A stretch of DNA of 29,934 nt from a virus, in the IMG/VR virus record IMGVR_UViG_3300020450_000064, positions 1 to 29,934 of that record. The stretch is one strand, 5' to 3'. The notes beneath the pieces were generated by a model. It was not told the DNA's origin. It saw nothing but the letters and a program-made list of their open reading frames with translations, and made no database searches. The position numbers and the translations under genes were made by a program. Position 1 is the first letter of the stretch. Each line of letters opens with the position of its first letter. Shown here piece by piece: positions 16,145 to 23,464 of the stretch.

Positions 16145-16719
16145 ACGAAGAAATGATGACAGCAGGTACAGGAGGTTTTAGCGGTAGTGCTAATGCCAAA
16201 GGTCCTGTTGCAGGTTTCGATCCTGTTATGAAGTTCAGAAAGAAAATGGCAAAGCGAAAGAAAATCAAAGAAGATAATGAAATAGATCGTCCTATTGATA
16301 TGAGTGGTCGTTCTAGATTATTTCAATATAAAGTTAATATACCAAAGGTCGGTGAAACTATAGTATATGCAAATTCACCTGCACAACTGACACAGAAACT
16401 TCGTCTGTTGATTAACCCTCGTTACAGAGGAGACATCAAGATCGAAAGAATATTACCTGCTAACGCTGCTAAGTTCTTTATGGACAAGCGTATGGCACAT
16501 CTAAAAAATGTTGATACTACTGCACAAGCAAACAAACGTTTGTATGCTAAGGAGGAATTAGAACAGAAGTTTAAAAATCAACAAGCACAAGCCAAGGTAG
16601 CAATAGAAAAGAAAAAAGTTGAACTAAAGAAGAGACAACTTCAGACTCAACTACAAATGAAGACACAAAGTTTAAGAAAACAAGCGAGAGCAGGAACTGA
16701 ACAAGACGAGACAAGGTAA
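16141..16719 (+). CDS. Conserved cyanophage protein with Gly-rich start and basic helix
   Basis: 192 residues. The first 45 (MMTAGTGGFSGSANAKG, then FDPVMKFRKKMAKRKK) form a flexible Gly/Ala segment plus basic patch, similar to linker modules in other cyanophage proteins. Residues 55-125 form a compact alpha/beta domain (FQYKVNIPKVGETIVYANS, LRLLINPRYRG). The C-terminal 60 are a long Lys/Gln-rich helix, probably coiled coil. Function unknown; core, scaffold or recombination-accessory roles are all possible. Confidence 0.68.
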   Translation: MNEEMMTAGTGGFSGSANAKGPVAGFDPVMKFRKKMAKRKKIKEDNEIDRPIDMSGRSRLFQYKVNIPKVGETIVYANSPAQLTQKLRLLINPRYRGDIKIERILPANAAKFFMDKRMAHLKNVDTTAQANKRLYAKEELEQKFKNQQAQAKVAIEKKKVELKKRQLQTQLQMKTQSLRKQARAGTEQDETR

Positions 16720-17111
16720 TGTCTGATATAAATGCAGCAATAATAGAAAGGTTAGAAAAAGTAGTTGACACTCTTCAAGAAAACAGTGTGAAGATGGGTC
16801 AACTTCTTGCTGTACACAATGAAAAATTAGATAAACAAGATCAGATTGATGATGTCTTGTTTGAAAAGTTAGATAATTTAAACAAAGATATTAATAGAGA
16901 GACAAATGCAATTAAAAAAGGTTGCGAAAGAGATATACGTAAGGTTGATGACCGCCTCAGACTTATTGAAAAAAAGATGTGGTCTATTTTTGGTGCTCTT
17001 ACTGTTATATCTTTCCTCGTGTCTGCACCAGGACAGCAACTACTCAAAAACTTGACAAGTAATACACAAACGAGTATGATAAGCGGACATATCGTCCATC
17101 TTAGTGACTGA
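16719..17111 (+). CDS. Coiled-coil protein with C-terminal membrane span (XhlA-like layout)
   Basis: 130 residues starting in a 1-base stop/start overlap. Residues 5-85 are strongly heptad-like (IIERLEKVVDTLQEN, VDDRLRLIEKKM). One membrane span at about 87-105 (MWSIFGALTVISFLVSAPG) is followed by a short polar tail. This layout matches haemolysin XhlA-type phage membrane proteins associated with lysis. The last 8 bases overlap the primase gene. No lysozyme-like gene is nearby, so a lysis role is inference; a membrane tether for another complex is an alternative. Confidence 0.68.
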   Translation: MSDINAAIIERLEKVVDTLQENSVKMGQLLAVHNEKLDKQDQIDDVLFEKLDNLNKDINRETNAIKKGCERDIRKVDDRLRLIEKKMWSIFGALTVISFLVSAPGQQLLKNLTSNTQTSMISGHIVHLSD

Positions 17112-18117
17112 ATTTGTTGACGCACATTATGTAAATTTACTTTCTAATAGACTAGACAAGTTTGTTAGAAAGAAAACTGATGTATACAACTTCCGATGCC
17201 CTTACTGTGGTGATTCACAGAAACACAGGAACAAGGCAAGGGGGTATTTTTTTCGTCTAAAAACAGATTTAGTTTATAAGTGTCATAACTGTGGTGTTGG
17301 TAGAACTCTACCTAATTTTCTTAAAGACAATGCTCCTGATCTCTATGATGAATACATCATGGAGAGATATAAGAGTGGAACAACAGGCAAAGGATCATAT
17401 GTTCCTAAACCAAAATTTAATAAACCAGTTTTTAAGAAGAGAGAAGATCTTGAAAGTATTTCTTCTCTAAATAAAGAGCACCCTGCTGTAAAGTATCTTG
17501 CAGATAGACAAATTCCTAAAAAATTTTGGGACGAACTCTTTTATACAAAAAACTTCTGTACTTGGGTTAACAAAAACAAACCATCGTTTACTGAAATCCA
17601 GAACGATAAACCTAGGATCGTTATCCCATTCATTAAACCAAGTCAAAAAGAAGATGGAGGATATCACGAAGGATGGTTCGGATTCCAAGGACGATCCCTC
17701 GACCCCAAAGACCAACTAAGATATATTACTATCATGTTGGATGAAAATCAATCAAAAGTATATGGACTCCATAGAATTAATCCACATGAAAAAGTTTACA
17801 TCGTCGAAGGACCCTTCGATTCGCTCTTCTTGGAAAACTCGGTTGGCATGGCTGGCTCCGACATTGATCCTAGGTCGTATAATTGGAGCGATTATATTTG
17901 GGTTTATGATAACGAACCTCGCAACAGAGAAATCGTCAAACGGATCTCAAACACCATTGATAGAGGAGACAAGGTAGTAATATGGCCAAAACAAATACAA
18001 CAAAAGGACATCAATGACATGTATCTAACTGGACATAACGTTCAATCTCTGGTAGAATCTAATACATACCACGGACTTAAAGCAAAAATTAAATTATCTG
18101 AATGGAAAAAAGTATGA
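17104..18117 (+). CDS. gp61: DNA primase gp61
   Basis: 337 residues, close to T4 gp61 (342). GTG start overlapping the previous gene by 8 bases. An N-terminal zinc ribbon uses C32/C35 (RCPYCGDS) and C60/C63 (KCHNCGVG). A Toprim domain follows, with E235 in YIVEGPFDSLF and the acidic pair at D269 (IWVYDNEPRN). It makes short RNA primers on the lagging strand together with helicase gp41. The next gene nrdA starts at the ATGA overlap of its stop. Confidence 0.94.
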   Translation: MTEFVDAHYVNLLSNRLDKFVRKKTDVYNFRCPYCGDSQKHRNKARGYFFRLKTDLVYKCHNCGVGRTLPNFLKDNAPDLYDEYIMERYKSGTTGKGSYVPKPKFNKPVFKKREDLESISSLNKEHPAVKYLADRQIPKKFWDELFYTKNFCTWVNKNKPSFTEIQNDKPRIVIPFIKPSQKEDGGYHEGWFGFQGRSLDPKDQLRYITIMLDENQSKVYGLHRINPHEKVYIVEGPFDSLFLENSVGMAGSDIDPRSYNWSDYIWVYDNEPRNREIVKRISNTIDRGDKVVIWPKQIQQKDINDMYLTGHNVQSLVESNTYHGLKAKIKLSEWKKV

Positions 18118-20411
18118 CAAATGTAGTTAAGAGAAATGGTGACACTGCACCGTTAGACTTAGAAAGAGTACATCATATAGTTGAACATGCTTGTAGAGGT
18201 CTTGCAGGTGTATCAGAATCTGCAGTAGAAATGAACTCTGGTCTACAGTTTTTTGATGGAATTAAAACAGAAGACATTCAAGAAATTCTTATTCGTTCTG
18301 CTAATGATTTAATTACATTAGAGAACCCTAATTATCAGTATGTTGCTGCTAGACTTCTTTTATTTGGATTAAGAAAGGAAGTATATAAAGGACATCCAGA
18401 CAAACATCCTACTTTAAAATCACATGTAGATCTTTGTGTTGAAAAAAATCTCTATGATTCTGCAATAGTAGACAAGTTTACTGATGAAGAGTGGGAACTA
18501 TTAAATTCTTATATAGATCATGATAGAGACTACCTATTTACCTACGCAGGTATACGTCAGGTAGTAGATAAATATCTTGTACAAGATCGTAGCACTGGCA
18601 AGGTCTTTGAGACACCACAGTTCATGTATATGATGGTGTCAGCAACTCTCTTTCAAGATGACGACAAGTTTTATCGACTAGAGTATATTAAAAAGTATTA
18701 TGACGCAATCTCAAAACACAAAATCAACATCCCAACACCAATCATGGGAGGAGTTAGAACCCCCATTCGCCAATTTGCAAGTTGCGTTTTGGTTGATTCT
18801 GATGACACCCTCGATAGTATCTTTAGCAGTGATATGGCTATTGGCAAATATGTCGCTCAAAGGGCAGGTATTGGTATCAACGCGGGTAGGATCCGTGGGA
18901 TCAACAGTAAAATCAGGGGTGGAGAAGTTCAACACACTGGTGTTGTCCCCTTCCTTAAAAAGTTTGAGTCAACTGTCAGATGCTGTACTCAAAACGGGAT
19001 CCGAGGCGGGAGTGCCACTGTCCACTTTCCTATCTGGCATCAGGAAATCGAAGACATCATCGTGCTCAAGAACAACAAAGGCACAGAAGACAACAGAGTC
19101 AGGAAGTTAGATTATAGTATTCAATTAAGTGGTCTCTTTTATAAAAGATTCATCTCTGATGGAGTCATTACTCTATTTTCACCACACAATGTACCAGGTT
19201 TGTATGAAGCATTTGGTATGCCAGAGTTTGATGAATTATATGAACAGTATGAACAGGATGATACAATCCCTAAGAAGACTGTTAAAGCACAGACATTAAT
19301 CCTTGATATACTTAAGGAGAGATCAGAGACTGGTCGTATCTATTTGATGAATATTGATCACTGTAATACTCATAGTTCATTTAAAGACAAAGTAGAAATG
19401 AGTAACCTTTGTCAAGAGATTACTTTACCAACTAAACCATTACAGCATATAGATGATGAGAATGGTGAAATTGCTTTGTGTATATTATCTGCTATTAATG
19501 TAGGTAAAATTAATAATATTAAAGAACTAGATGACTTATGTGATCTTGCAGTCAGAGGGTTGGATGCATTGATAGACTATCAACAGTATCCTGTAAAGGC
19601 AGCAAAACACTCTACAATCAATCGTAGATCTCTTGGTATAGGATTCATTGGTTTGGCACATTACCTTGCTAAGAACGGTGCTAAGTATGACTCACCAGAG
19701 GCATTAAAATTAGTACATGATTTGACTGAAAGATTCCAGTTTGCATTACTTCACTCATCTAATATGCTTGCTATGGAAAAAGGTGCTTGCGGTTATTTTG
19801 GTAAGACAAAATATGCTCAGGGAATATTACCAATAGATACATATAAGAGCGATGTAGATGAGATAATATCAAATGATCTATCATGTGACTGGGAAAATCT
19901 CCGAGGAAGGATTAAAGAATATGGTTTAAGACACAGCACTCTGTCTGCACAGATGCCATCTGAATCCTCTTCAGTTGTGTCTAATGCAACCAATGGTATA
20001 GAACCACCTCGCGATTACTTGTCTATTAAAAAATCAAAGAAAGGACCTCTTAAGCAAATTGTTCCTTCTTATCAGTCCTTGAAGAATAACTATACTCTTC
20101 TATGGAATATGAAATCTAATGAAGGATATATTAAAATCACTGCTGTAATGCAAAAGTTCTTTGATCAAGCAATCTCTGGTAACTGGAGTTACAATCCAGA
20201 GAATTATCCAGACAATGAAGTGCCTGTTAGTGTAATGGCAAACGATCTTCTAACAACATACAAGTATGGGTGGAAGACATCTTATTATCAAAACACATAT
20301 GATGCTAAGAAAGACGGTGATGATGTTGTTAGTCAAACTGACAATGTTGATAATCTAATAGAAAACCTACTATCCACCGAGGAGGAAGAGTGTGAGTCCT
20401 GCAAAATCTGA
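18114..20411 (+). CDS. nrdA: Class Ia ribonucleotide reductase large subunit NrdA
   Basis: 765 residues from the ATG overlapping the primase stop (ATGA); an in-frame ATG at 18102 would add four residues. N-terminal ATP-cone: VVKRNGDTAPLDLERVH and FFDGIKTEDIQEIL, the allosteric activity site. Catalytic residues by alignment to E. coli: C224 (QFASCVLV), N431-x-C433-x-E435 (SNLCQEI), and the partner Cys in GEIALCILSAIN. The C terminus ECESCKI carries the CxxC pair re-reduced by glutaredoxin/thioredoxin. It converts NDPs to dNDPs with NrdB (next gene). Confidence 0.97.
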   Translation: MTNVVKRNGDTAPLDLERVHHIVEHACRGLAGVSESAVEMNSGLQFFDGIKTEDIQEILIRSANDLITLENPNYQYVAARLLLFGLRKEVYKGHPDKHPTLKSHVDLCVEKNLYDSAIVDKFTDEEWELLNSYIDHDRDYLFTYAGIRQVVDKYLVQDRSTGKVFETPQFMYMMVSATLFQDDDKFYRLEYIKKYYDAISKHKINIPTPIMGGVRTPIRQFASCVLVDSDDTLDSIFSSDMAIGKYVAQRAGIGINAGRIRGINSKIRGGEVQHTGVVPFLKKFESTVRCCTQNGIRGGSATVHFPIWHQEIEDIIVLKNNKGTEDNRVRKLDYSIQLSGLFYKRFISDGVITLFSPHNVPGLYEAFGMPEFDELYEQYEQDDTIPKKTVKAQTLILDILKERSETGRIYLMNIDHCNTHSSFKDKVEMSNLCQEITLPTKPLQHIDDENGEIALCILSAINVGKINNIKELDDLCDLAVRGLDALIDYQQYPVKAAKHSTINRRSLGIGFIGLAHYLAKNGAKYDSPEALKLVHDLTERFQFALLHSSNMLAMEKGACGYFGKTKYAQGILPIDTYKSDVDEIISNDLSCDWENLRGRIKEYGLRHSTLSAQMPSESSSVVSNATNGIEPPRDYLSIKKSKKGPLKQIVPSYQSLKNNYTLLWNMKSNEGYIKITAVMQKFFDQAISGNWSYNPENYPDNEVPVSVMANDLLTTYKYGWKTSYYQNTYDAKKDGDDVVSQTDNVDNLIENLLSTEEEECESCKI

Positions 20412-21552
20412 ACCTAAAGGAATGACTGTATTTAATCGAGTAAAAGTAGAAACTACTAAACAACCTATGTTTTTTGGAGCACCATTGAGTGTTCAACGTT
20501 ATGACAATTATAGATATCCTACATTTGATAGGTTGACACAACAACAGTTAGGATATTTTTGGAGACCAGAAGAGGTTTCTTTACAAAAAGATCGTGCAGA
20601 TTATCAAAACCTTACAGATAATCAGAAGCATATCTTTACTAGTAATTTAAAGTATCAGATCATGCTTGATAGTGTACAAGGACGTGCACCAGGTATGGCT
20701 TTTATACCATACTGTTCTTTACCAGAACTAGAAGCATGCATGCAGGTATGGCAATTTATGGAGATGATTCATAGTAGATCATACACATATATTATTAAGA
20801 ATGTATATCCAGACCCATCAGTTGTCTTTGATACTATTCTTGATGATGAGAAGATCATGTCTAGATCAGAATCTGTAACTCAATCATATGATGAGTTCAT
20901 AGATTATGCACAAGAGTACAGTAGTAGTAGTTTATGGACAAAGGATGGTAAGGGATCTCCTACTGCTAAGTGGACAGTAAAAGATTTAAAAAGAAAATTA
21001 TATCTTGCAGTTGCTAACGTTAATATCCTAGAGGGTATTAGATTCTATGTAAGTTTTGCATGCTCATTTGCTTTCGGTGAGAACAAACTTATGGAAGGAT
21101 CAGCAAAGATACTATCTCTTATCTCTAGAGATGAATCACAACACCTAGTTCTTACTCAACAAATATTAAAAAATTGGGAAAAGGGTGACGATCCAGACAT
21201 GATAGAGATAGCTAAAGAGGAAAGGGGAACTGTCTCTAAGATGTTTGAGAAGTGTGTCAACGAAGAGAAGGCATGGGCAGACTATCTATTTAAAGATGGT
21301 AGTATGATTGGATTAAATGCTAAACTGTTATATAATTATGTGGAGTGGATTGCTAACCGTCGTATGAAAGCGATTGGTTTAAAAACCATATACGATCAAC
21401 CATTGAGGAACAATCCTTTACCTTGGACTGAACACTGGTTAAACAGTAAGGGTCAACAAAATGCACCTCAAGAAACGGAGATCGAATCTTATGTCGTTGG
21501 AGGAATCAAACAAGATGTCAAATCAGACACCTTCGCAGGATTTAAACTTTAG
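20392..21552 (+). CDS. nrdB: Class Ia ribonucleotide reductase small subunit NrdB
   Basis: 386 residues, GTG start overlapping nrdA by 20 bases, with GGAGGAAGA just upstream as ribosome site. Diiron ligands: D93 (IMLDSV), E124 and H127 (FMEMIHSRSY), E214 (ILEGIRF), E248 and H251 (SRDESQHL). Y131 aligns with the radical tyrosine Y122 of E. coli, so this is a tyrosyl-radical class Ia enzyme. The C-terminal tail DTFAGFKL should dock onto NrdA. All key residues are present. Confidence 0.97.
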   Translation: MSPAKSEPKGMTVFNRVKVETTKQPMFFGAPLSVQRYDNYRYPTFDRLTQQQLGYFWRPEEVSLQKDRADYQNLTDNQKHIFTSNLKYQIMLDSVQGRAPGMAFIPYCSLPELEACMQVWQFMEMIHSRSYTYIIKNVYPDPSVVFDTILDDEKIMSRSESVTQSYDEFIDYAQEYSSSSLWTKDGKGSPTAKWTVKDLKRKLYLAVANVNILEGIRFYVSFACSFAFGENKLMEGSAKILSLISRDESQHLVLTQQILKNWEKGDDPDMIEIAKEERGTVSKMFEKCVNEEKAWADYLFKDGSMIGLNAKLLYNYVEWIANRRMKAIGLKTIYDQPLRNNPLPWTEHWLNSKGQQNAPQETEIESYVVGGIKQDVKSDTFAGFKL

Positions 21553-21703
21553 TTTGGAAGAATGTAAGAAAGCAATCATAGATGCTGCTGAAGAGTATGA
21601 TAGATTGCTAGAAAAAGCAGGTAATGAATCACCTCCCGAAGGTACAGCAGAGGCAATGTGGGAGATGGAAAAGAAAAAGTGCAGACAGAGGGAGCAAGAA
21701 TGA
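21515..21703 (+). CDS. Small acidic helical protein after nrdB, unknown
   Basis: 62 residues from an ATG inside the last 38 bases of nrdB, with GGAGG 12 bases upstream. Acidic and helical (LEECKKAIIDAAEEYDRLLEKAG), then a basic tail (KKKCRQREQE). Overlapped by the next start as ATGA. The upstream frame stays open further, but the ribosome site favours 21515. No family recognised. Confidence 0.55.
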   Translation: MSNQTPSQDLNFSLEECKKAIIDAAEEYDRLLEKAGNESPPEGTAEAMWEMEKKKCRQREQE

Positions 21704-21867
21704 AGACGTATCACATCTATCTTAAAGAAGAATGTCTATTCAAAGATTTGAATGAAGAAGAGTTTGATGTGATATGGGGTAGAATATACAGGTCATACTT
21801 TAAGGATGATCTGACATACGTGTCTGTAATAGATCAAGAACTAGCAGCAGAAGAACATAGTTGTTAA
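21700..21867 (+). CDS. Small conserved-looking protein, unknown
   Basis: 55 residues, ATGA overlap with the previous stop and GGGAG ribosome site. MKTYHIYLKEECLFKDL then EEFDVIWGRIYRSYF suggests a small beta-alpha fold; it ends in Cys. It is the last gene of the primase-nrdAB unit, 13 bases before a new promoter. No terminator is visible between them, so read-through into the noncoding region is possible. No family recognised. Confidence 0.65.
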   Translation: MKTYHIYLKEECLFKDLNEEEFDVIWGRIYRSYFKDDLTYVSVIDQELAAEEHSC

Positions 21868-21880
21868 GTAAAAATACCTG

Positions 21881-21909
21881 TTGACAAATAATTAGGGTAA
21901 TGATATATT
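21881..21909 (+). promoter_or_regulatory. Sigma70-type promoter for the candidate noncoding RNA
   Basis: TTGACA (21881-21886), a 17-base spacer, and TATATT (21904-21909). An almost perfect host-type promoter with predicted start near 21916, at the base of the first hairpin. No gene follows for 350 bases, which points to an RNA product. Confidence 0.85.
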
Positions 21910-21914
21910 ATAAA

Positions 21915-22175
21915 TGTGCCTGATCAGCACATCGGGAGTGACTGAATAAACTTACTGGCATATAGCTAGTTAAGGTGATGAGACACAGGTGGTGCTGCTC
22001 CTAGGGAACTAGGAGAATCGACTTACCAGTCGGGTCTCAGGCAGAGATGTTTTTCTAACTGTAGAAATGCCCATCTCTTGTTGGTATACAGGATTCCAAC
22101 CTCCCTCTTTACCCAACAACCAAAAATAAGCGTGGGAATAATATCCCAACTGGAGGGTTCGCATCCTCCTTTTTA
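21915..22175 (+). ncRNA. Candidate structured noncoding RNA, about 260 nt
   Basis: Framed by a promoter (21881) and a terminator (22152), with no reading frame of note. Visible helices: TGTGC/GCACA (21915, 21927); ACTGGC/GCTAGT with one G-U (21954, 21965); TGAGAC/GTCTCA (21979, 22034) enclosing two perfect hairpins, CTCCTAG-GGAA-CTAGGAG (21998-22015) and CGACT-TACC-AGTCG (22019-22032), thus a three-way junction; AGAGATG/CATCTCT (22043, 22072) enclosing TTTCTA-ACTG-TAGAAA; TTGTTGG/CCAACAA (22078, 22113); TGGGA/TCCCA (22133, 22144). I do not recognise it as tmRNA, 6S, RNase P or a group I intron. Function unknown; a regulatory or decoy RNA is possible. Confidence 0.75.
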
Positions 22176-22178
22176 TTT
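22152..22178 (+). terminator. Intrinsic terminator of the noncoding RNA
   Basis: GGAGG (22152-22156) and CCTCC (22165-22169) around an 8-base loop, then TTTTTATTT. The next promoter's TTGACT begins at 22177, inside the T-rich tail, so the two units are packed without a gap. Confidence 0.85.
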
Positions 22179-22205
22179 GACTAAATAATTATGTCATGAT
22201 ATAAT
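22177..22205 (+). promoter_or_regulatory. Sigma70-type promoter with overlapping inverted repeat
   Basis: TTGACT (22177-22182), 17-base spacer, TATAAT (22200-22205); the start would be near 22212, right at the first base of the riboswitch-like element. A perfect inverted repeat, ATGTCA-N8-TGACAT (22191-22210), surrounds the -10 box and could be an operator. Confidence 0.8.
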
Positions 22206-22212
22206 GACATTA

Positions 22213-22258
22213 CGTTCATCCTGATATACTCAGGACGCAAGTAAGCCGACTCGGAACG
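22213..22258 (+). promoter_or_regulatory. Glutamine-riboswitch-like element (Downstream-peptide/glnA type)
   Basis: CGTTC (22213) pairs with GAACG (22254) as P1, and TCCTGA (22219) with TCAGGA (22230) as P2. The conserved core reads CGTTCATCC ... GGACGCAAGTAAG ... GGAACG, close to the CGUUCAYCC/GGACGGAAGUAGG/GGAACG consensus I remember for the glnA and Downstream-peptide glutamine aptamers of cyanobacteria and marine phages. It begins at the predicted transcription start and precedes a short gene, as known Downstream-peptide RNAs do. Deviations (GCAAGTAAG for GGAAGTAGG) leave ligand identity to test. Confidence 0.75.
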
Positions 22259-22261
22259 GAT

Positions 22262-22462
22262 CGTTCATCCTTATGATTTCTACATTAATTGCCACTACTA
22301 TAGTTACAGTCTCCTGTGGAGACATCAATGCTCTAGTTGATCGTGCTAAAACTTACCCTGACCTTAGCACACAAGAACGACAAGAGATTATTGATCTGTA
22401 TTATGAGTTTGGTATGACACAGGGTCTAAATTGTAAGGACGCAAAAGCCGACTGAAGGAACG
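22262..22462 (+). other. Second riboswitch-like core split around a gene
   Basis: A second 5' half, CGTTCATCCTT (22262-22272), lies directly before the ATG of the 60-codon gene. A matching 3' half, AAGGACGCAAAAGCCGAC ... GAAGGAACG, lies at 22435-22462 across its stop codon. CGTTC pairs with GAACG and TCCTT with AAGGA, so the gene would occupy the P2 loop. Sequence identity with the first copy (GGACGCAA, GCCGACT, GGAACGG) is clear; whether the long-range fold forms is inference. Confidence 0.5.
22273..22455 (+). CDS. Short riboswitch-associated peptide, possibly exported
   Basis: 60 residues. MISTLIATTIVTVSCGD looks like a short signal or lipoprotein-type N terminus with a Cys at 15. The rest is helical and acidic (NALVDRAKTYPDLSTQERQEIIDLYYEFG), with a second Cys and the end KDAKAD, encoded by riboswitch-like core sequence. 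No ribosome site is obvious because the start follows TCATCCTT directly; translation may be controlled by the RNA fold. In cyanobacteria, genes downstream of glutamine riboswitches include short inhibitors of glutamine synthetase (IF17), but no clear homology is seen here. Confidence 0.6.
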   Translation: MISTLIATTIVTVSCGDINALVDRAKTYPDLSTQERQEIIDLYYEFGMTQGLNCKDAKAD

Positions 22463-22497
22463 GGGCTAAAAATCCCAACTACTTTAGGAGAAACCAA

Positions 22498-22641
22498 ATG
22501 GCAAAAGTCACATACAGAGGTGTCGAGTATGATACCGATGAGTACAAAGAAATGATTCTCGAAGAGGATCAGAAGCGTCAGAGACACGAACTAATGTATC
22601 GTGGTCTTAAAGTTACTAAGAAGGTAACTGGAGGTGTGTAA
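22498..22641 (+). CDS. Small DUF4278-like protein
   Basis: 47 residues with a strong TTTAGGAGA ribosome site 7 bases before ATG. Two YRG motifs (VTYRGVEYDTDEY and LMYRGLKVTKK) match the small cyanobacterial DUF4278 family, whose function is unknown. Charged and helical between the motifs. It belongs to the riboswitch-led transcript and overlaps the next start by one base (TAATG). Confidence 0.75.
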   Translation: MAKVTYRGVEYDTDEYKEMILEEDQKRQRHELMYRGLKVTKKVTGGV

Positions 22642-22727
22642 TGATTGTTACAGCAGAGATAATGATTGCAGCAGCAATATTTCTCACAATCATAAACGCT
22701 GAGATACAATTACTTTATAGAAAGTAA
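22641..22727 (+). CDS. 28-residue single-span membrane peptide
   Basis: Starts in a TAATG overlap with GGAGGTG as ribosome site. The whole peptide is one hydrophobic span (MIAAAIFLTIINAEIQLL) with a basic end (YRK). A terminator follows 21 bases later. No family recognised; the strong ribosome site and overlap support translation. Confidence 0.6.
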   Translation: MIVTAEIMIAAAIFLTIINAEIQLLYRK

Positions 22728-22748
22728 ATTGTTTGTTTCAACATAAAA

Positions 22749-22777
22749 ACCCCTGTCTTTGACAGGGGTCTTTTTTA
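22749..22777 (+). terminator. Strong intrinsic terminator before talC
   Basis: ACCCCTGTC-TTT-GACAGGGGT is a perfect 9-pair hairpin followed by CTTTTTT. It ends the riboswitch-led transcript. Its loop and 3' arm contain the TTGACA of the next promoter. Confidence 0.93.
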
Positions 22778-22791
22778 TGGTATAATAAATA
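22759..22791 (+). promoter_or_regulatory. Promoter of talC, built into the terminator
   Basis: TTGACA (22759-22764) sits in the terminator hairpin, then 16 bases to TATAAT (22781-22786). A late-type AATAAATA (22784-22791) overlaps the -10 box, so early and late polymerase could both start here. The spacing to the ATG at 22811 fits both. Confidence 0.75.
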
Positions 22792-22810
22792 TTGGAAATA
22801 ATAATATGAA

Positions 22811-23464
22811 ATGAAAATCTTTTTAGACTGTTCTGATCCTGAGTTTATCAAAGATGCCTTTGATACAGGATTAGTTGATGGTATTACTACCAATCCTAGT
22901 TTGATGCTGAAGAATGGACATGATCCAGTAACAGTAATCAAACAGATTTCAGAGATCTTTCCTTTCCACTCAAGTATTTCAGCAGAAGTTGTAGGTGAAA
23001 CTACAGAACAAATGCTAGACATGGCAGATGAGTATGTTGATATAGGACCTAATATTACTATTAAGGTTCCTTTAACACCTGCAGGTCTAAAAGCATGTAA
23101 GAGTTTAACAGAGGATGACATCCCTGTTAACGTTACATTATGTTTTTCTACAGCACAAGCGATACTAGCATCAAAGGCAGGAGCAACATATGTTTCTCCT
23201 TTTGTTGGTCGTGTATATGATCAATCATTTGATGGATTAAAACTCATAGAGGAGATAGCAGATGTCTACGCTACACATCAATCTAAGACCCAAGTTCTTG
23301 CAGCATCTATTAGGGAAGTCGGTCAAGTATCCTCTGCTTTTAGAGTGGGTGCTGATATCTGCACTATTCCTCCCAAAGTTTTTACAGGAATGTACAAACA
23401 TATTCTTACAGATAAAGGGTTAGAACTGTTTGATGCAGACTGGACAAAACTAGTGGGTGGATAG
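22811..23464 (+). CDS. talC: Transaldolase TalC
   Basis: 217 residues, the short TalC/fructose-6-phosphate aldolase-like class. The N terminus MKIFLDCSDP and DGITTNPSL match the family; the Schiff-base lysine is K85 in ITIKVPLTPAG. NVTLCFSTAQA and YVSPFVGRVYDQ complete the barrel. It transfers dihydroxyacetone units in the pentose phosphate pathway. Cyanophage talC is known to be expressed during infection, favouring NADPH and pentose for dNTP synthesis, in line with nrdAB nearby. A tiny upstream ATGAAATGA is not a gene. Confidence 0.97.
   Translation: MKIFLDCSDPEFIKDAFDTGLVDGITTNPSLMLKNGHDPVTVIKQISEIFPFHSSISAEVVGETTEQMLDMADEYVDIGPNITIKVPLTPAGLKACKSLTEDDIPVNVTLCFSTAQAILASKAGATYVSPFVGRVYDQSFDGLKLIEEIADVYATHQSKTQVLAASIREVGQVSSAFRVGADICTIPPKVFTGMYKHILTDKGLELFDADWTKLVGG

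Noticed and set aside
22152-22169. T-arm-like sequence GGGTTCGCATCC suggesting a tRNA or tmRNA end
   Set aside because: The stem fits better as a 5-pair terminator with an 8-base loop followed by T5; no acceptor stem, anticodon arm or CCA context is present.
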